NCBI GenBank assembly: GCA_003545155.1
Contig: DQCH01000103.1
Coordinates: 1 to 15,677, forward strand
DNA from: Candidatus Acetothermia bacterium
GTDB lineage: Bacteria; Bipolaricaulota; Bipolaricaulia; UBA7950; UBA9294
Direction of reading: 5' to 3'
DNA: 15,677 nt
A model generated the notes under the pieces. That model ran no database searches and was not told the DNA's origin. It saw only the letters and a program-made list of their open reading frames with translations. Made by a program: the position numbers and the translations under genes. Shown in pieces: positions 12,975-15,677 of this stretch. Within the stretch, counting starts at the first letter, position 1. Each line of letters starts with the position of its first letter.

Positions 12975-14080
12975 TCCTCTGTTTCTGGAAAGGTCTTCTG
13001 AAGCTCAAGGAGAGCGCTGCGTTGTGCCGCAGAGAGCCGCGTGGGGACACCCACTCCTACCTCGACGAAGTGATCTCCTTTTCTGGTACCGTTTAGATTC
13101 GGCATCCCTTTACCCCGCATTCGGATGACCGTACCAGGCTGCGTTCCGGCAGGGATACTGACCGTTTCCTTCCCCCACAGGGTATCGACCTTCACTTTTG
13201 TCCCCAGGGCCGCTTGGGGATAGTTGATTCTTACCTTGGAGTAAATGTCTTGCCCCCCGCGCTGGAACTTGGGGTGGGGAATCACCTCGATGATGATGTA
13301 CAGGTCGCCGGCTGGACCGCCGCTCGGTCCAGCGTTTCCTTGCCCTTTCAGTCTCAGGCGAGAGCCGTTGTCCACCCCCGCTGGGACGTTAATCGAGATC
13401 TTGCTCTTCTCCTTCACCCGGCCGGTGCCTCGGCAGCGGTGGCATGGCTGCTCAATTATCTCACCCTCGCCGTTACATTCAGGGCAGGTACGGATATTGA
13501 CAAAACTCCCCAAGAGACTTTGTTGCCGGTACTCCACCTGTCCTCTCCCTCTACAGGTTGGGCAGGCGCGCTTGGATGTTCCCGGTTCCATCCCGGATCC
13601 CTGACAGCGGTGGCAGGAGATGAGACGAGGTGCGGTGATTTTCATCCTCGTTCCAGAGGCAGCGTCCTCCAGCGCAATGCGCAGCTTGTACTCGATGTCC
13701 TCTCCTTGCAGCACGCGTTGCTTGCGCGTAACAGTACGAGGGGCTCCCTGGCGAAAGAAGAGGTCAAAGAGGTCGTCGACCGCGCCGAAACCGAAATCGG
13801 AGTAGGCTTGGCGTGCCCGGCGAAAGTCGGTTGAGCTGAAGTCGAATCCCTGCGTTGGGCCAGCGTGGCCGTAGCGGTCGTATTGCGCCCGCTTGTCCGG
13901 ATCGGAGAGGACTTCGTAGGCTTCCGCTACTCGCTTAAACTCCTCCTCGGCCTTCTTGCGCTCTTTTGGGTTCTTGTCAGGGTGAAACTGTTTCGCCTTC
14001 TGGCGGAAGGCCTTCTTGATCTCCTCCGCGCCGGTGTCGCGGGCTACTCCGAGCACCTCATAGTAGTCTCGCTTGGCCAC
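12965..14080 (-). CDS. dnaJ: Chaperone DnaJ (type I Hsp40)
   Basis: A 371-residue class A DnaJ starting at GTG 14080, with an AAGGGGG stretch shortly upstream. The J domain (5-70) has the HPD triad at 33-35, which stimulates DnaK ATPase. The Gly/Phe linker (about 71-112) is unusually poor in glycine and ends in a VDDLFDLFF motif. The zinc domain has four CxxCxGxG repeats with Cys pairs at 156/159, 173/176, 199/202 and 213/216. The C-terminal client-binding β domains follow, with GDLYIIIEVIPHPKFQRGGQDIY-like sequence and GKGMPNLNG near 325-335. It lies 15 bp after the dnaK stop on the same strand, the common dnaK-dnaJ order. grpE is not in the window. Confidence 0.97.
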   Translation of the reverse strand: MAKRDYYEVLGVARDTGAEEIKKAFRQKAKQFHPDKNPKERKKAEEEFKRVAEAYEVLSDPDKRAQYDRYGHAGPTQGFDFSSTDFRRARQAYSDFGFGAVDDLFDLFFRQGAPRTVTRKQRVLQGEDIEYKLRIALEDAASGTRMKITAPRLISCHRCQGSGMEPGTSKRACPTCRGRGQVEYRQQSLLGSFVNIRTCPECNGEGEIIEQPCHRCRGTGRVKEKSKISINVPAGVDNGSRLRLKGQGNAGPSGGPAGDLYIIIEVIPHPKFQRGGQDIYSKVRINYPQAALGTKVKVDTLWGKETVSIPAGTQPGTVIRMRGKGMPNLNGTRKGDHFVEVGVGVPTRLSAAQRSALLELQKTFPETEDQS

Positions 14081-14095
14081 GCCGCCCCCTTCTTC

Positions 14096-15677
14096 TTATT
14101 TATCGTCGTACTCAGCGTCGATGTAGTCGCCATTCCCCTCGTCATCGTCACCTTTAGACGCATCACTAGGCTCTTCTTTTTGCGAAGCCGCTTGCTTATA
14201 GGCCTCTGAAGCGAGCTTTTGTGAACTCTTAGAAAGGGACTCCATCGCTTGGCGGATCTCCTCCATGTTCGCGTTCTGGGACAGCTTCTCCTTCAGCCGA
14301 CGGAGGTGATCCTCGATCTCGCCTCGTTTATCCTGAGTGACCTTCTCTCCTAGGTCTAAGAGAGTCTTCTCCACCGAATAGACGAGCTGATCTGCCTGAT
14401 TTCGCACCTCGATCTCTTCTGCTTTTTTCTTGTCCTCCTCGGTGTGTTCTTCAGCCTCGCGCCGCATCCGCTCGATCTCGCTCTCATCGAGGCGGGAGGA
14501 ATCCTTGATCGTGATTGAAGCGCTCTTTGCGGTTGCCTTATCCTTAGCAGTCACATTTAGAATCCCGTCCGAGTCGATATTGAACGTGACATCGATCTGT
14601 GGAATCCCGCGCGGAGCAGGGGGGAGACCAGTCAACTGGAACTTCCCTAGCGACTTGTTGTCTACGGCCATCTTTCGCTCCCCCTGGAGGACGTGGATCT
14701 CTACACTCGGCTGATTGTCCGCTGCTGTGGTGAACGTTTTCGTTTTCTCAGTGGGAATGGTCGTGTTCCGTTCGATCAGGGGCGTGGCAATCCCACCGAG
14801 GGTTTCAATGGCGAGGGTGAGAGGAGTGACGTCAAGGAGGACGATTTCGTCCACCTCACCGGCGAGGACCCCGCCCTGGATCGCTGCACCGGCGGCGACG
14901 ACCTCATCGGGGTTGATCTCCCGATTGATCTTTCCCGGGATCCGCGAACTGATGAGCTCCTGCACCTTGGGGATGCGCGTTGATCCCCCGACCAAGACTA
15001 CTTGATCGATGTCATCAGCGCTTTTTCCTGCCTCGTGCAGGGTCGCTTCGACAACGTTGATCGTTCGATTTAGGTAATCTTCAATCATCTGTTCAAACTT
15101 AGCCCGGGTCAGCTTCTTCTCTAGGTGTTTGGGCCCGGTTGCATCTGCGGTGATGTAGGGGAGGTTGATCGTCGTCTCCTTGCGACTGGAAAGCTCCATC
15201 TTTGCGGCCTCGGCCGCATCCTTCAGCCGTTGCATCGCGCTCGGATCGCTCGTGAGGTCGATCCCGGTATCCTTACGGAAATCTTCCGCCAGCCAATCGG
15301 TGATCCGGCGGTCGAAGTCGTCCCCGCCGAGCCGGGTGTCGCCATCGGTGGCGATAACCTCGAATACGCCTTCACCGATCTCTAGGATCGATACATCGAA
15401 CGTCCCTCCACCGAGATCAAAGACAAGGATCGTCTGTTCCTCAGTCTTGTCGAGGCCGTAGGCAAGGGCGGCAGCAGTTGGCTCGTTGATAATACGCATC
15501 ACTTCCAACCCGGCGATCTTCCCTGCGTCCTTGGTTGCTTGGCGCTGCGAGTCATTGAAGTAAGCGGGAACAGTGATCACTGCCTTTTTAACCTTGCCTC
15601 CCAGGTGCTCCTCGGCATCCTTCTTCAGCTTCTGTATGATCATCGCCGAGATTTGCTCCGGGGTGTATTCTTCGACT
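14096..15677 (-). CDS. dnaK: Chaperone DnaK (Hsp70), N-terminus beyond window
   Basis: The frame stays open to the right edge. In-frame residues before Met at 15643 read VEEYTPEQISA, which is normal internal DnaK sequence, so that Met is not the start. About 526 C-terminal residues are visible, and roughly 110 N-terminal residues are missing by comparison with E. coli DnaK. Seen are IINEPTAAALAYGL, the second phosphate loop VFDLGGGTFDVS, VVLVGGSTRIPKVQ, the substrate-binding region (DVTPLTLAIETLGG, ERNTTIPT, AADNQPSVEIHVLQGER) and an acidic tail ending YIDAEYDDK. DnaK folds and protects proteins using ATP together with DnaJ, the next gene. Any heat-shock promoter or CIRCE-type operator would lie outside the window. 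Confidence 0.98.
   Translation of the reverse strand, partial: VEEYTPEQISAMIIQKLKKDAEEHLGGKVKKAVITVPAYFNDSQRQATKDAGKIAGLEVMRIINEPTAAALAYGLDKTEEQTILVFDLGGGTFDVSILEIGEGVFEVIATDGDTRLGGDDFDRRITDWLAEDFRKDTGIDLTSDPSAMQRLKDAAEAAKMELSSRKETTINLPYITADATGPKHLEKKLTRAKFEQMIEDYLNRTINVVEATLHEAGKSADDIDQVVLVGGSTRIPKVQELISSRIPGKINREINPDEVVAAGAAIQGGVLAGEVDEIVLLDVTPLTLAIETLGGIATPLIERNTTIPTEKTKTFTTAADNQPSVEIHVLQGERKMAVDNKSLGKFQLTGLPPAPRGIPQIDVTFNIDSDGILNVTAKDKATAKSASITIKDSSRLDESEIERMRREAEEHTEEDKKKAEEIEVRNQADQLVYSVEKTLLDLGEKVTQDKRGEIEDHLRRLKEKLSQNANMEEIRQAMESLSKSSQKLASEAYKQAASQKEEPSDASKGDDDEGNGDYIDAEYDDK

Noticed and set aside
13214..13834. A 206-codon plus-strand open frame opposite dnaJ, and similar long frames opposite pyrG and lgt.
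   Set aside because: They oppose secure conserved genes, have no recognisable motifs, and reflect codon bias on the other strand.

Overview
The window is a compact bacterial chromosome segment of moderate GC (roughly low-to-mid 50s % by eye). It has no tRNA, rRNA, CRISPR array, transposase or phage gene that I can see. Genes are tightly packed, overlaps are common, and GTG or TTG starts are frequent (sigma factor, lptB, oppD, dnaJ; pyrG, oppF). lptB, lptC, lnt, lgt and a lipobox protein indicate a cell with an outer membrane and lipoprotein processing. The large DUF4384/PEGA/PKD surface protein, the ECF sigma factor paired with a glycogen-binding-module anti-sigma, and the divergent housekeeping proteins recall deep-branching thermophilic or anaerobic diderms such as Candidatus Bipolaricaulota (Acetothermia/OP1). 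That placement is an impression from gene content, not a demonstration.

Layout. (1) 1-3257, minus strand: a four-gene operon in transcription order, namely an ECF sigma factor, a membrane anti-sigma-like protein with an external AMPK/isoamylase-type carbohydrate-binding module, an unrecognised secreted protein, and a secreted DUF4384-PEGA-PKD protein that runs off the left edge. The first three genes overlap and the fourth follows after 13 bp. (2) 3258-3476: divergent control region. (3) 3477-4433, plus: a lipoprotein with an Ig-like domain. (4) 4434-4596: tail-to-tail spacer with a GC-rich hairpin. (5) 4597-6908: divergent lnt (minus) and lgt (plus) separated by only 35 bp. (6) 6856-9936, minus: pyrG-lptC-lptB. 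(7) 9937-10092: divergent promoter region. (8) 10093-12974, plus: secG-oppD-oppF-rdgB. (9) 12965-15677, minus: dnaK (5' end off the window) followed by dnaJ.

How the genes work together. Much of the window concerns the cell envelope: protein export (SecG), lipoprotein acylation (Lgt, Lnt), LPS transport (LptB, LptC with an LptA-like extension), peptide uptake ATPases (OppD/OppF) and an envelope-type sigma/anti-sigma switch with surface proteins in its own operon. PyrG, RdgB and DnaK/DnaJ are housekeeping.

The main points for a second look are: the carbohydrate-module anti-sigma operon; an Lnt whose catalytic lysine position is methionine; an Lgt with two normally conserved glutamates replaced; an LptC fused to an OstA/LptA-like domain with no separate lptA nearby; and interlocked promoters in the 35-bp lgt/lnt gap.
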